The notes beneath the pieces are model-generated. The model was not told where the DNA came from. It made no database searches and saw only the letters and a list, made by a program, of their open reading frames with translations. A DNA stretch of 45,804 bases from Candidatus Obscuribacterales bacterium (GTDB lineage: Bacteria > Cyanobacteriota > Vampirovibrionia > Obscuribacterales > Obscuribacteraceae): positions 1 through 45,804 of the forward strand of contig JAIETF010000010.1 of the NCBI GenBank assembly GCA_019745415.1. Reading direction: 5' to 3'. Both the position numbers and the translations under genes were made by a program. Shown here in pieces: positions 7,445 through 15,861 of the stretch; within the stretch, counting starts at the first letter, position 1; each line of letters opens with the position of its first letter.

Positions 7445-9326
7445 CGCCCATCTGCCGCTTCAAAATTTCAATTCGCTCATTAATCAATTGAGCTTTCACT
7501 CGCCTAGACTCGACTTCCTCTTTGGAAATATCTGGGTTCTCTTCCATTAGAAGATGAATACACATCTCGGCAGCACTTTCCATAAATATTTCGCACTCGC
7601 CTTCATCTTTCTGAATCAGGCATACTTCCGCCAAATTGAGCAGCACATCAATCATATTCTCATGCTCAGTCGGATAAACCTTGTACTGAACCTCCAAGAT
7701 CTGCCTGTAGCACTCTTCAGCCAAGTCAAAACGCTCCATGGCTCTATAAACTCTAGCCAGCATTTCAATAGGTCCCACTGTTTCTAATGAGGCATCACCA
7801 AAGAGATCTAGTGAAACATCAACCAGCTTAGCTCCAGCTGAAGCCGCCTTGTTATAACTGCCACTGCGGGTGAAGACTTCTACTAATTGCTTCAGAATCG
7901 GCAAGCCCACCGCCTTGCGACTTAGACCAAGAGAATCAAGGGCATAAAGCACCTCGGTGGCAAGAAAAGTCTTATGATCTTTGCTCAGCCTGGCAGACTC
8001 TAGGTGATTCATTAAGGACACTATCGAGGAAAGGGCTCCATTGATATCTTTATCCCGATCAAACAAGCGAATTGTGCAGAGTAAAATACCTTCTTTCTCG
8101 CTGTCTTCGTTGAGAAGGGTATCAGGACGATTAAGACCTCTGTTGAGGAAGGCAGCCGTGTCTGCTGAAAAATACTTAAAGCTCTCTCTAGGAGCACCCT
8201 TGTCATTTAGAACAATCAATCTAAGCGCACGAGCGATACCATTCCAAGCTCTATCAGCCTGACTTTCGTACCCACCCATCATTTCCGCCATCTGCAATAC
8301 CTTTAAATACAGTATTGCCGCACAAGCGTTGCGCCCCTCTTGCAGATAAAAGTCCGCCAAATTATGGCAAGCCCTCACAGGCTCAGTTGGAGGCTCGTTT
8401 CGCAGAGCGGTGATATGGTTCTCTAGACTCATCTTGAGTGCTTCCGAAACATCTTCTCTACCGGTTCTCTCCAGCACATTGACTAAGCCTTTAGTGACAA
8501 AGAAAAGTCCTTCATGATCTTCAGATCCACCAATGGCGAAAGAAAGTCGCGCTGATTGATAGAGCTTCTCAGCCAGATCATCATCATTGTCGGCTTCTGC
8601 GACGACCGCTCCCACCACTAAAGCCCAACCGGCAACATCAGATACCACACCATGGTCGGCTAACTCTTTGAGCATCAACCAGGAATTGGCAGAAGGATAA
8701 GCTACCGCCAATTTCCCAAGGGTTGGAATGTCTAAAACTGAATCAAGAGAAGAGAGCAGGCATTTCCTGCGGTCTTCAGGATCTTCAAGAGAGGCGATAA
8801 AGCGATCTAATACGGATGCTCTGGCATAAGCTTGTCCGTCAAAATCATTCTGCTGACCTTGGGGTAAGCTGGAGAGAGCCTCGTTCACTTCAGTGACAAG
8901 CCTGGTCATGTTGGACTTAATGCTTGAGATCTCGTTCACCGGCTCCAACTCTTTGAGAAGTTCCGTATGTTTTCTCTCAAATCTGTCTACTATAGTCTTG
9001 ATGGCCTTATCGAACTCTTGGGATAGACCACTAACCTCTTTGCTGATGTCTTTCTGAAGATTTTCTCTCAACCCTCTTTCCTGCTCGGCAATAGATTCGG
9101 TAATGCCTGCCAAGCTCTGGGTTCTAAATCTGGCCACAGTCTCGCTCAAGAGGGCTACTTCTCTTTTAAGATTGGCGATATCGGCCATAGTTTGGTTATG
9201 AGCACGATTTCGAGCCGGATTAGACATCTCCATCAGGCGCCTGAGAGTAATGTAGATGAAAATACCAAAGCCGAGAGAGGCGACGGAAACAATCAATCCT
9301 GCATAAACTAGACTATCGTGATTCAT
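7431..9326 (-). CDS. membrane-anchored coiled-coil TPR protein of the chemosensory locus
   Basis: A 631-residue protein of unknown function. One membrane helix at about residues 7-28 ([20 protein letters not shown]) is followed by a long charged coiled-coil region (about 45-160) and then helical repeats. The clearest TPR-like units lie near the C-terminus ([20 protein letters not shown] and [17 protein letters not shown]). ATG at 9326 overlaps the upstream Hpt stop as ATGA; the longest frame needs TTG at 9407. It is last in a minus-strand operon with CheR, CheW, a REC-Hpt-like protein and an Hpt protein, so it may tether or scaffold the signalling proteins at the membrane. The coiled coil after the helix resembles a transducer layout, but no MCP signalling domain is seen. 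Confidence 0.75.
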   Translation of the reverse strand: MNHDSLVYAGLIVSVASLGFGIFIYITLRRLMEMSNPARNRAHNQTMADIANLKREVALLSETVARFRTQSLAGITESIAEQERGLRENLQKDISKEVSGLSQEFDKAIKTIVDRFERKHTELLKELEPVNEISSIKSNMTRLVTEVNEALSSLPQGQQNDFDGQAYARASVLDRFIASLEDPEDRRKCLLSSLDSVLDIPTLGKLAVAYPSANSWLMLKELADHGVVSDVAGWALVVGAVVAEADNDDDLAEKLYQSARLSFAIGGSEDHEGLFFVTKGLVNVLERTGREDVSEALKMSLENHITALRNEPPTEPVRACHNLADFYLQEGRNACAAILYLKVLQMAEMMGGYESQADRAWNGIARALRLIVLNDKGAPRESFKYFSADTAAFLNRGLNRPDTLLNEDSEKEGILLCTIRLFDRDKDINGALSSIVSLMNHLESARLSKDHKTFLATEVLYALDSLGLSRKAVGLPILKQLVEVFTRSGSYNKAASAGAKLVDVSLDLFGDASLETVGPIEMLARVYRAMERFDLAEECYRQILEVQYKVYPTEHENMIDVLLNLAEVCLIQKDEGECEIFMESAAEMCIHLLMEENPDISKEEVESRRVKAQLINERIEILKRQMGAKVA

Positions 9327-9718
9327 TTCAGGTACTGCCTCAGGTATTCCACTAATTCTTGAAAAGCCCTGTTCAGTTTGTCGAAGAGGGACTCTGCCTT
9401 GAGCCAATTAGCCCCTAGACTATACTCTTCCATTTCTTTGCAGAGACCTTCCAACTCCTGCGCCACTACTATCCTCGAAGCACCTTTGAGCATATGAGCG
9501 TGAGATTTCAGAGATTTTCCATCGCGATTGAAGATTGACTCCTGCATTTTTTCCATAACATCTGCGGTATCTTCCAAGTACGCAGAAACCAGCTCCTTCG
9601 CCATCTCTCGGTCGAACTGAGCTTCTAGGTCTTCCAGCCGCGCTGGTTTGGCCACTTTTCCTGCTTCTTCTCCCTCTAGGCTTTCCAATGTCATCCTTTC
9701 TGCTGAATCGCTGTTCAA
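9323..9718 (-). CDS. stand-alone Hpt phosphotransfer protein
   Basis: A 131-residue protein with one histidine phosphotransfer domain at about residues 30-130. The motif SHAHMLKGAS has an intact HxxKG, with His75 the predicted phosphoacceptor. It could pass phosphate between the CheA-REC hybrid and the REC domains of the two REC-Hpt-like proteins encoded nearby. The TTG start at 9718 overlaps the upstream stop as TTGA; an ATG at 9694 would remove 8 residues without touching the domain but has no well-spaced ribosome binding site. It is coupled downstream to the TPR gene by ATGA. The Hpt assignment is secure; the partners are inferred. Confidence 0.85.
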   Translation of the reverse strand: MNSDSAERMTLESLEGEEAGKVAKPARLEDLEAQFDREMAKELVSAYLEDTADVMEKMQESIFNRDGKSLKSHAHMLKGASRIVVAQELEGLCKEMEEYSLGANWLKAESLFDKLNRAFQELVEYLRQYLK

Positions 9719-12144
9719 CCAATAATGTGGTGGGCTTCTTCAAAAACTTCTGGACAAGCTTTGCGCAGATCTGCCTGTGACCGCAAATAGACAGTTTTGA
9801 GCTTGAGATATTTTAGTCTCACCTGCGGCCAGTCAGCAGCCTGAGCGTAATTGATGATGTCTGCTGCAACCCTGGTCATCAGCTTAAGACCCAAAGATGC
9901 ACACGGTCCCTTAATTGAGTTGGAAAGATGTCGAACTTTGTCGACATCATGATCGTCAATAGCCTTCTGCATGGAACCCACAAAAACTTCCATGGATGAA
10001 AGGAAAGAACGCATTATGTCTTTCAATTCATCACGACTGTATGTCGCTGCTATGTTATCAGCATCAAACGGCATAGTCTCGCCACCAGACATAGTATCAG
10101 CTATTTGCGCCTGAACTACCTGATCGGCGGAACCATTACCCTGCAAACTTTCTCCACTTAGTGCAGTTTCGATAACACGACTGAGGGTTCCTTCGTTTAC
10201 GCCCTTAGTGAGATAGTCATCCATACCAGCAGCTAGACACTTCTCTTTATCGGTTTCGCGATCATAAGATGTCATAGCGATTATAGGCACATGTGAGCGT
10301 CCATTCTCTTTCTTTCTTATCTCAGCTGTAGCTTCATAGCCATTCATCACTGGCATATCACAATCCATAAAAATGATTGTGTATGGCTTTTTCAGCATCT
10401 CAATGGCTTCAGCGCCATTGTTCGCGATATCAGTTTTAAAACCCAATTTCTTCAACTGATGAACCAACAACTTCTGATTGACCGGTATGTCATCAACAAC
10501 CAAAGCCCAGCGCTCCGAAAAAGAAGGTTTCGCTTCATCAACTGATTCAGGAGTCGAATCACTATAACTGAGTTCGACTTCGGAATTTAAGGCTACCGGC
10601 TCGGAAGATGGGGCGTTAAGTTCGCTCGCTGAAAGCGGGCTAAACTCAAGGATGCCAGCCTCGATCTCTGCCAATGAGGGCTCACCTTTATCCTCTGAAA
10701 TCATGTCTGGCTCTGAAACTAATTCTTGCTCTGGCTTCGCATCGGCAGGAGGTGTGGTCTCAAGATTGCCTTGTTCCACCTCAAACTCTTCAAAACTTAC
10801 AGAGTCATCTCCCTCATTAGACAAAAGAGGTGTTTCCTTGACGAAATCAGAAAACTCTTGCCATAGAGCGCCTTCTCCATCATCCACCAGAAGATCGCTA
10901 TCTTCGAGTTCATTAAGCAAAATCGAGCCATCAGAGTCCGAATCTTGAGAATTTTCCAGAGAGACGATATCTCCTATAGACTCTGCAGAGCTATCTTCAT
11001 TCTGGAGCACCTCGGAAATATCTCGATTGTCATCTTGGTCGCCAGCAGTTTGTCCGTCTACAGAGGCTTCTGCTAATGATTCATCATCTATTTTTTCTTC
11101 CGCTGCTTCTTCTGATTCATCGTCAGATAACACTTCAGGCTCTGCTGCACCATCTTCTTTCTCATCCGACCGAACTACAGGTTCAAGCTGAAATTCAGAA
11201 GCAACAGCATCTGCAACTGGGAGAATTTCATCTATTGCCGATTCAGTCTCGTCGGCCGCACACGGAGGAGGCGGAATCATCTCTTGGCGATCACGCGGCA
11301 AGAATGTATCGGAGTTAAGATGATCAAAGGTGCCGAAATCAGGTTCGCCTGAATCTGCATCCAACTCGGGCGGCGGGAAGAAATCCTCAGCCGGTGGCTT
11401 TCCCAGCGAAGTATCCACAGCTGGTAGAGTAGCGCTAACGGGTCCAAACTCCTTAAATTCCAGGACCCGGTCTAATACAGAACGAAAACTATTTATTGGA
11501 GCGCTGATTGCGTCTATTTTGTCTTTCAATTGATTGATTAAGGCACCAATTTGCTTTTCGTTATTTACCTCATCGGTCGACTCAACCACAAAAATTAGAG
11601 CACCGGCGGTCTCGCCACCATCCTCGGTGAGAGCTTTATATATGAATTGAAGCCATTTCTCAATTTGCTCCTCGTCTTTTCTAGCGAGGTATCTATGAAT
11701 TGCAAGACCAATTCCCAAGTTTTTATCGCTGTCATGTTTGAGCCACGGGCAGCCATCCAGTTCTTTAAGATTCTCAGAATCGAGAGAGAGATTATCGGAC
11801 GCACTAAAGAACCTATAACTTGAAGCATTGCTTCCTAGACTCAGACCAGTCAGAGCGTAGAAGCCTGGGCTGGCCATGAGAACCTGACCATCTTCAGAAG
11901 TAAGAGCAGCCCCAATACTCCGCTCTTTGGAGAGTTTCATGATGATGCCCGGAACCTTGGACAGTTCCAAATGACTCTCGCTTTCCAAAATCTCCTTAAC
12001 CGATTTCTCTAAGCCTGAGATAGAGGCTAACTGAGACCGACTGGCGGAAAGATCGTCCTTGAGAGCATTTACCTGCCTTTCTAGCTGATGAATCAGCTCA
12101 CTTGCACGGTCTGCACCCTTGACAGCATTATCAGACGATGGCAT
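9715..12144 (-). CDS. PAS-like/acidic linker/REC/degenerate-Hpt signalling protein
   Basis: An 809-residue protein without a kinase domain. Order: N-terminal coiled coil (about 10-65), a PAS-like region (about 70-215), a very acidic Pro-containing linker (about 235-540), a receiver domain (about 545-665; Asp551/Asp552 pocket, Asp594 phosphoacceptor in FMDCDMP), and an Hpt-like four-helix region (about 700-785). In the last, the canonical His position is Asn742 (LSNSIKGP), although Lys745-Gly746 are kept and His739 sits one helical turn earlier. ATG at 12144 has a good ggaga ribosome binding site. It is paralogous in layout to the protein at 14264-15859. It may be a phosphate sink or a regulator of CheA output; function unproven. 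Confidence 0.85.
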   Translation of the reverse strand: MPSSDNAVKGADRASELIHQLERQVNALKDDLSASRSQLASISGLEKSVKEILESESHLELSKVPGIIMKLSKERSIGAALTSEDGQVLMASPGFYALTGLSLGSNASSYRFFSASDNLSLDSENLKELDGCPWLKHDSDKNLGIGLAIHRYLARKDEEQIEKWLQFIYKALTEDGGETAGALIFVVESTDEVNNEKQIGALINQLKDKIDAISAPINSFRSVLDRVLEFKEFGPVSATLPAVDTSLGKPPAEDFFPPPELDADSGEPDFGTFDHLNSDTFLPRDRQEMIPPPPCAADETESAIDEILPVADAVASEFQLEPVVRSDEKEDGAAEPEVLSDDESEEAAEEKIDDESLAEASVDGQTAGDQDDNRDISEVLQNEDSSAESIGDIVSLENSQDSDSDGSILLNELEDSDLLVDDGEGALWQEFSDFVKETPLLSNEGDDSVSFEEFEVEQGNLETTPPADAKPEQELVSEPDMISEDKGEPSLAEIEAGILEFSPLSASELNAPSSEPVALNSEVELSYSDSTPESVDEAKPSFSERWALVVDDIPVNQKLLVHQLKKLGFKTDIANNGAEAIEMLKKPYTIIFMDCDMPVMNGYEATAEIRKKENGRSHVPIIAMTSYDRETDKEKCLAAGMDDYLTKGVNEGTLSRVIETALSGESLQGNGSADQVVQAQIADTMSGGETMPFDADNIAATYSRDELKDIMRSFLSSMEVFVGSMQKAIDDHDVDKVRHLSNSIKGPCASLGLKLMTRVAADIINYAQAADWPQVRLKYLKLKTVYLRSQADLRKACPEVFEEAHHIIG

Positions 12145-12179
12145 GCAAAATCTCTCCAGACGGAAACCAAGAAACTACA

Positions 12180-12203
12180 TAACTTAAGTAGAACATTAAG
12201 TTA
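12180..12203. repeat. 8-bp inverted repeat upstream of the REC-Hpt-like gene
   Basis: taacttaa at 12180-12187 is mirrored by ttaagtta at 12196-12203 with an 8-nt spacer. It lies 36 nt upstream of the minus-strand start at 12144, inside the 112-nt gap after cheW. It could be an operator or a weak hairpin; no T-run follows. Confidence 0.35.
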
Positions 12204-12256
12204 GCCTACATATACCCGGGGCCTTTCAGCCCTAAGCAAAAGGGTATTGCCTATCG

Positions 12257-12859
12257 TTAACTAATTTGGGGAGAAAAACGAGCAACCGCAGAAATGATTT
12301 TCTCGGAATCAAGAATTATCAGATACTCCCGGGTAACAGAGACAACAAAGGAGGCCAAACGACTGGATAAACCAGAATAATCGACCGTCAGTTCAGAGGC
12401 ATCCACATCCCTTACACCAAGCAAATCATCGACAAGAAGAGCCAATCGCTCTTCCCCACGAAGAAGCACCGCATGACTGCGACCATCCAGGAAGTTGGTG
12501 AAGTCGGTCTTGCGGCGGGAAGGCAGTGAAGCAACCGGCGATTGCATAGCAGTTGGTGCCGAATCTTGCAAAAGAGCTGTTGGTTGGATCACTGTGACTA
12601 GATCACCTCTCACATTACTGACCCCAACAAAAGGCAAATTGAGACCGGGCACGTCCGTAATGCTGCGAAGACGAAGCACTTCATCAACAAATTTGGTCTC
12701 AAAGCCAAACCGTCCTCCACCTATAGAAACAAGCACAAGGCGATAAGCCAGATCTCTTTTGCCTTCTTCAATGATCGGACGAGCAAGCTTGCGGGCTCGC
12801 GCCTTGAGAATTTTCTGAGTAAGAACCCTATTCAAACTGGCACTAGGATCATCCGACAA
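12257..12859 (-). CDS. CheW-domain coupling protein
   Basis: A 200-residue CheW-like adaptor that would link CheA to receptors. The CheW fold spans about residues 38-195: YRLVLVSIGGGRFGFETKFV, then the conserved GVSNVRGDLVTVI and the LLVDDLLGV segment. It carries an extra basic N-terminus of about 35 residues (QKILKARARKLARPI) and a longer middle loop. The TTG start at 12859 is supported by a GGAGG ribosome binding site at 12870-12874, which overlaps the end of the cheR gene; no in-frame ATG is available. It sits between cheR and the REC-Hpt-like gene. It could serve CheR-linked or receptor-linked coupling distinct from the second CheW at 21202-21651. Confidence 0.88.
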   Translation of the reverse strand: MSDDPSASLNRVLTQKILKARARKLARPIIEEGKRDLAYRLVLVSIGGGRFGFETKFVDEVLRLRSITDVPGLNLPFVGVSNVRGDLVTVIQPTALLQDSAPTAMQSPVASLPSRRKTDFTNFLDGRSHAVLLRGEERLALLVDDLLGVRDVDASELTVDYSGLSSRLASFVVSVTREYLIILDSEKIISAVARFSPQIS

Positions 12860-12864
12860 CTTTG

Positions 12865-14211
12865 CTAGTCCTCCAAAGTAAGAAGATTGTCGACTAATTT
12901 TAGTAGAGAATCGATTGTCAAACCCTCTCCAAACTCTAAAGTCTCTGTCAAAGGCAAAGCTGATAGCTTAGAACGCAGATCAAGGAGCAAAGCCCTAGCA
13001 AAATCCCTTTTCTCGGTAGCGAAATATAGACCAGCCAACATGAAAGATGCCATATGCATATCCGAATTAAGCACCAGGCACTTCTCCAGAGATTCAATCG
13101 CTTCCGCCTTAAGGTCAAGTTCTTGCCACTTTAGCGATTGTAAGTAAAGCTCTCTGGCACTAGCAAGATCCGAAGCCGTCCAAGGTTCGAGAGCAGGGGA
13201 ATTGTAAGCGACCGGTCTGCTGTTTTTAACATAGACACAACCATCAAGAGCTCCAGTTGGAGCAAGGTTCAGATGAGTGCATGTCTCCGAAGGCAGACCA
13301 TGAACCAAATCAGTAGGGGCAATAATCAAATATCCTCCAGTCTTGAGAGAATTACTGAGAGATTCCACAACCATCATTTGTTCAGCTTTTTCAAAATAAA
13401 CCAAAACATTCCGACAAATTATCAAGTCAAAACCCTCGGCGATTTCTCTTTCAACTCGCTTGTCTTCTCCCACAAAATCGACCAAATTGAAGAAATCGAA
13501 GAGAACCATAGGCTTGAGAGATTCGCATACTTCTCTCACATCACCGGCAGCGTTCTCATTTCTCGGTTTAAGATAGCGCTTTAGTAAGTCTTCATATCGA
13601 GACTCCTCACCTAAACTACGGAACGAGCGCCTGGTATAGAGAGCTGTTGCAGCCTGCATGAGTGCCTCATCACTGATATCTGTACCTAAAATGCTTATAT
13701 CGCCTTCTGAAAAACCGCTCTCTTTCAGGAATATTGCCAGAGAATAAGCTTCTTCTCCGCTTGAACAACCAGCACACCATGCTTTTAGTGAGGGCGAACG
13801 AGAAAAACCCAGGTTTTCCTTTCTCCTCTCGAGCAAGAATTTGGCAGAAAAGTCAAAAACTCTTGGTTCTCTGAAAAAATACGTCTCCTGATTGGTCAAG
13901 AACGGAGCAAGCATGCGAACCAACCCAATCGGCAGCAGGGCATTGGGCTGAGTGCTAAGAATTAAAGACAAAATTCGCTCAAATGAAATTCGCTCGCAAT
14001 TTTCTCGCTCCACTGAGCAAGAGTCCAGCTGGATGAGGGCTGCTTCAAAATCTTCTAGATTTCTGCCCGAAACGCCAATATGCCTGGAAACAATCTTCCG
14101 AGCATCCTGAAGCATATGGAGAGATTTTCTTGGTAATTCCATAGGTTCTAGCGAAAGTCTCCTTGCTACCCTTTTACTCCCTTTACAGCCCAATCTAATC
14201 GGGAGGAGCAC
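12865..14211 (-). CDS. cheR: CheR chemoreceptor methyltransferase with C-terminal helical repeat
   Basis: SAM-dependent methylation of glutamates on the MCP, the adaptation arm opposing CheB. The 448-residue protein has the CheR N-terminal helical part ending in TNQETYFFREP, the SAM motif WCAGCSSGEEAYSLAI (about 145-160), ILGTDIS and LIICRNVLVYF. Residues about 345-445 form an extra TPR-like region (ARELYLQSLKWQELDLKAEA), as in CheR proteins that bind partners through repeats. The start is uncertain: GTG at 14211 gives this frame but lacks a ribosome binding site, while ATG at 14142 has AAGGAG 16 nt upstream. The next gene, cheW, starts 5 nt after the stop. The gene is divergent from the second REC-Hpt-like gene. 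Confidence 0.92.
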   Translation of the reverse strand: MLLPIRLGCKGSKRVARRLSLEPMELPRKSLHMLQDARKIVSRHIGVSGRNLEDFEAALIQLDSCSVERENCERISFERILSLILSTQPNALLPIGLVRMLAPFLTNQETYFFREPRVFDFSAKFLLERRKENLGFSRSPSLKAWCAGCSSGEEAYSLAIFLKESGFSEGDISILGTDISDEALMQAATALYTRRSFRSLGEESRYEDLLKRYLKPRNENAAGDVREVCESLKPMVLFDFFNLVDFVGEDKRVEREIAEGFDLIICRNVLVYFEKAEQMMVVESLSNSLKTGGYLIIAPTDLVHGLPSETCTHLNLAPTGALDGCVYVKNSRPVAYNSPALEPWTASDLASARELYLQSLKWQELDLKAEAIESLEKCLVLNSDMHMASFMLAGLYFATEKRDFARALLLDLRSKLSALPLTETLEFGEGLTIDSLLKLVDNLLTLED

Positions 14212-14250
14212 TTAAACAACCACGGTTTGTTAAAATGACAGAGACTTTGA

Positions 14251-14256
14251 TGAGGT
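14251..14256 (+). promoter_or_regulatory. ribosome binding site deciding a TTG start
   Basis: TGAGGT sits 7 nt before the TTG at 14264. No in-frame ATG exists nearby (the ATG at 14235 is in another frame), so this site fixes the non-ATG start of the REC-Hpt-like gene. Confidence 0.6.
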
Positions 14257-14263
14257 ATGTAGA

Positions 14264-15859
14264 TTGCAAGGCGACTGGGATAAACCCCTCGACAAGCTCA
14301 CCAATGAGCTAAATGATTTGCGCGAGACCTTAAGGGCGATCGAGGAATGTAAAGATGAACTACGCCCGGAACTGACACGAGCCACCGGTGAAGTTTCTAC
14401 TCTGGTACAGTTGAAAAACTCACAGAATTCTCGCACCTCAATAGATCCCCTCTACGAACTGCCTAGGGTTCTCTCCAATATCCTCGAAAATCCTAAAATA
14501 GGCGCTCTAGTATTCGGTGCAAAGGGTGAAAGACTTCTTCTCAATAATCGAGCCCTAGAGCTTTTGGGAGATTTTCTCTCCACTCCCGAACTAGGCGGTA
14601 AAGGTCCATCCAAGCTTTCCGAAGCCACTGGTGATGGAATCTTCGACACCAAGCATAACCGTCTTCAGGAAAAAGATTTACCTTGGAATTTCTCCCAAGT
14701 CTCCAATGAATGGAAGCAAAGCGAATGCGAAATAATCCTGAAATCGGGTGGGCAAGAGCGCTACCTGAGAGTGACTATTAGTCCATTAGCATCCAACCAA
14801 CCAGGACGCAGCCCAGGAGGTCTAATTGCTTTTCTCGCAGACATCACCGACCACGTCAAAGTCGTAAATGAACTCAGCCAAATCTGCAGAGAAACAGAAG
14901 CCAGATTGGAGGATTTCACAAAAGGACTTGATGAACTCAAGCAACTAACGGAGAAACTTCAAGCCTCAAAAAAGTCTGAGTCCCCGCAAACGGTGGTAGT
15001 TCCCACTGCTCCCGCGAAAATAGCGGAGCCACCAAAGGAAACGAAACTGGGTGCGGGGCTCAATGTACTGGTAGTTGATGATGTGGCAGTCAATCAGAAG
15101 CTTCTCAAGTTGCAATTAGATAAGCTTGGCTTTACCGTCACACTTGCAAACGACGGTCGAGAAGCAATAGATCTTGTCTCTAGCCGAAAAACCAAGTTCG
15201 ATTTGGTATTGATGGACTGCGACATGCCGAGGCTAGATGGCTACGACGCCACCCGTGAAATCAGGTCTCTCGGTGGCGAATTTGCTCAGCTGCCCATCAT
15301 CGCTGTCACTGCCTATGACCGCGAAGGTGACAGACAGAAATGCCTGGACGCAGGCATGAGCGATTACATCACCAAAGGCTCTCCAGAGAAAGAGCTAAAG
15401 CGGCGGATTCTTGACTGGTGCGAGATCGCCGCTCAAAGAGCTAAAGTTGAGCAAGATAAAGAAGAGTCTTCGCAGGGAAGCAGCAATATTGCTAGAGCAA
15501 TTCTCTTTGAAGAAGAAAAAATTGATGGTCCCATTGCCGAAGACAAGCTCACCTATAAAGAGTTAGCCACTATATATGGTGAGGCGGAAGCCGAAGAAAT
15601 AGCCAAACTATTTATCGGGGTGACTTCAACCTTCATAGAGTGCTTGGAGCTTGCTATAGCATCTAAAGACCTTGAAGCAACAAATCACTTCGCATACTCA
15701 ATCAAAGGACCGCTCTCTTCCCTCAAGCTTAATCATCTTGCCGACCTATCTTCAAAGATACCTCAGTCCGCCTCTAAATCTAAGTGGAAGGAAGCCAAGA
15801 AATTTTATGATGAGCTGGTTTCTTTATACGCCCCTATCAAGAAAGAGCTCAGTAGATAG
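14264..15859 (+). CDS. PAS-like/REC/degenerate-Hpt signalling protein
   Basis: A 531-residue protein, a shorter relative of the one at 9715-12144. Order: N-terminal coiled coil (about 5-50), PAS-like domain (about 65-205; IGALVFGAKGERLLLNNRA), a coiled coil and short linker, a receiver (about 265-390; Asp272/Asp273, phosphoacceptor Asp318 in LMDCDMP), and an Hpt-like region (about 435-530). Here the canonical His is Tyr478 (FAYSIKGP) while Lys481-Gly482 stay, and His475 lies three residues earlier, as in the other copy. The TTG start has a TGAGGT ribosome binding site. It leads the plus-strand operon, 2 nt before cheA. It probably receives phosphate from CheA through REC; the Hpt-like part cannot work in the usual way. 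Confidence 0.85.
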   Translation: MQGDWDKPLDKLTNELNDLRETLRAIEECKDELRPELTRATGEVSTLVQLKNSQNSRTSIDPLYELPRVLSNILENPKIGALVFGAKGERLLLNNRALELLGDFLSTPELGGKGPSKLSEATGDGIFDTKHNRLQEKDLPWNFSQVSNEWKQSECEIILKSGGQERYLRVTISPLASNQPGRSPGGLIAFLADITDHVKVVNELSQICRETEARLEDFTKGLDELKQLTEKLQASKKSESPQTVVVPTAPAKIAEPPKETKLGAGLNVLVVDDVAVNQKLLKLQLDKLGFTVTLANDGREAIDLVSSRKTKFDLVLMDCDMPRLDGYDATREIRSLGGEFAQLPIIAVTAYDREGDRQKCLDAGMSDYITKGSPEKELKRRILDWCEIAAQRAKVEQDKEESSQGSSNIARAILFEEEKIDGPIAEDKLTYKELATIYGEAEAEEIAKLFIGVTSTFIECLELAIASKDLEATNHFAYSIKGPLSSLKLNHLADLSSKIPQSASKSKWKEAKKFYDELVSLYAPIKKELSR

Positions 15860-15861
15860 AA

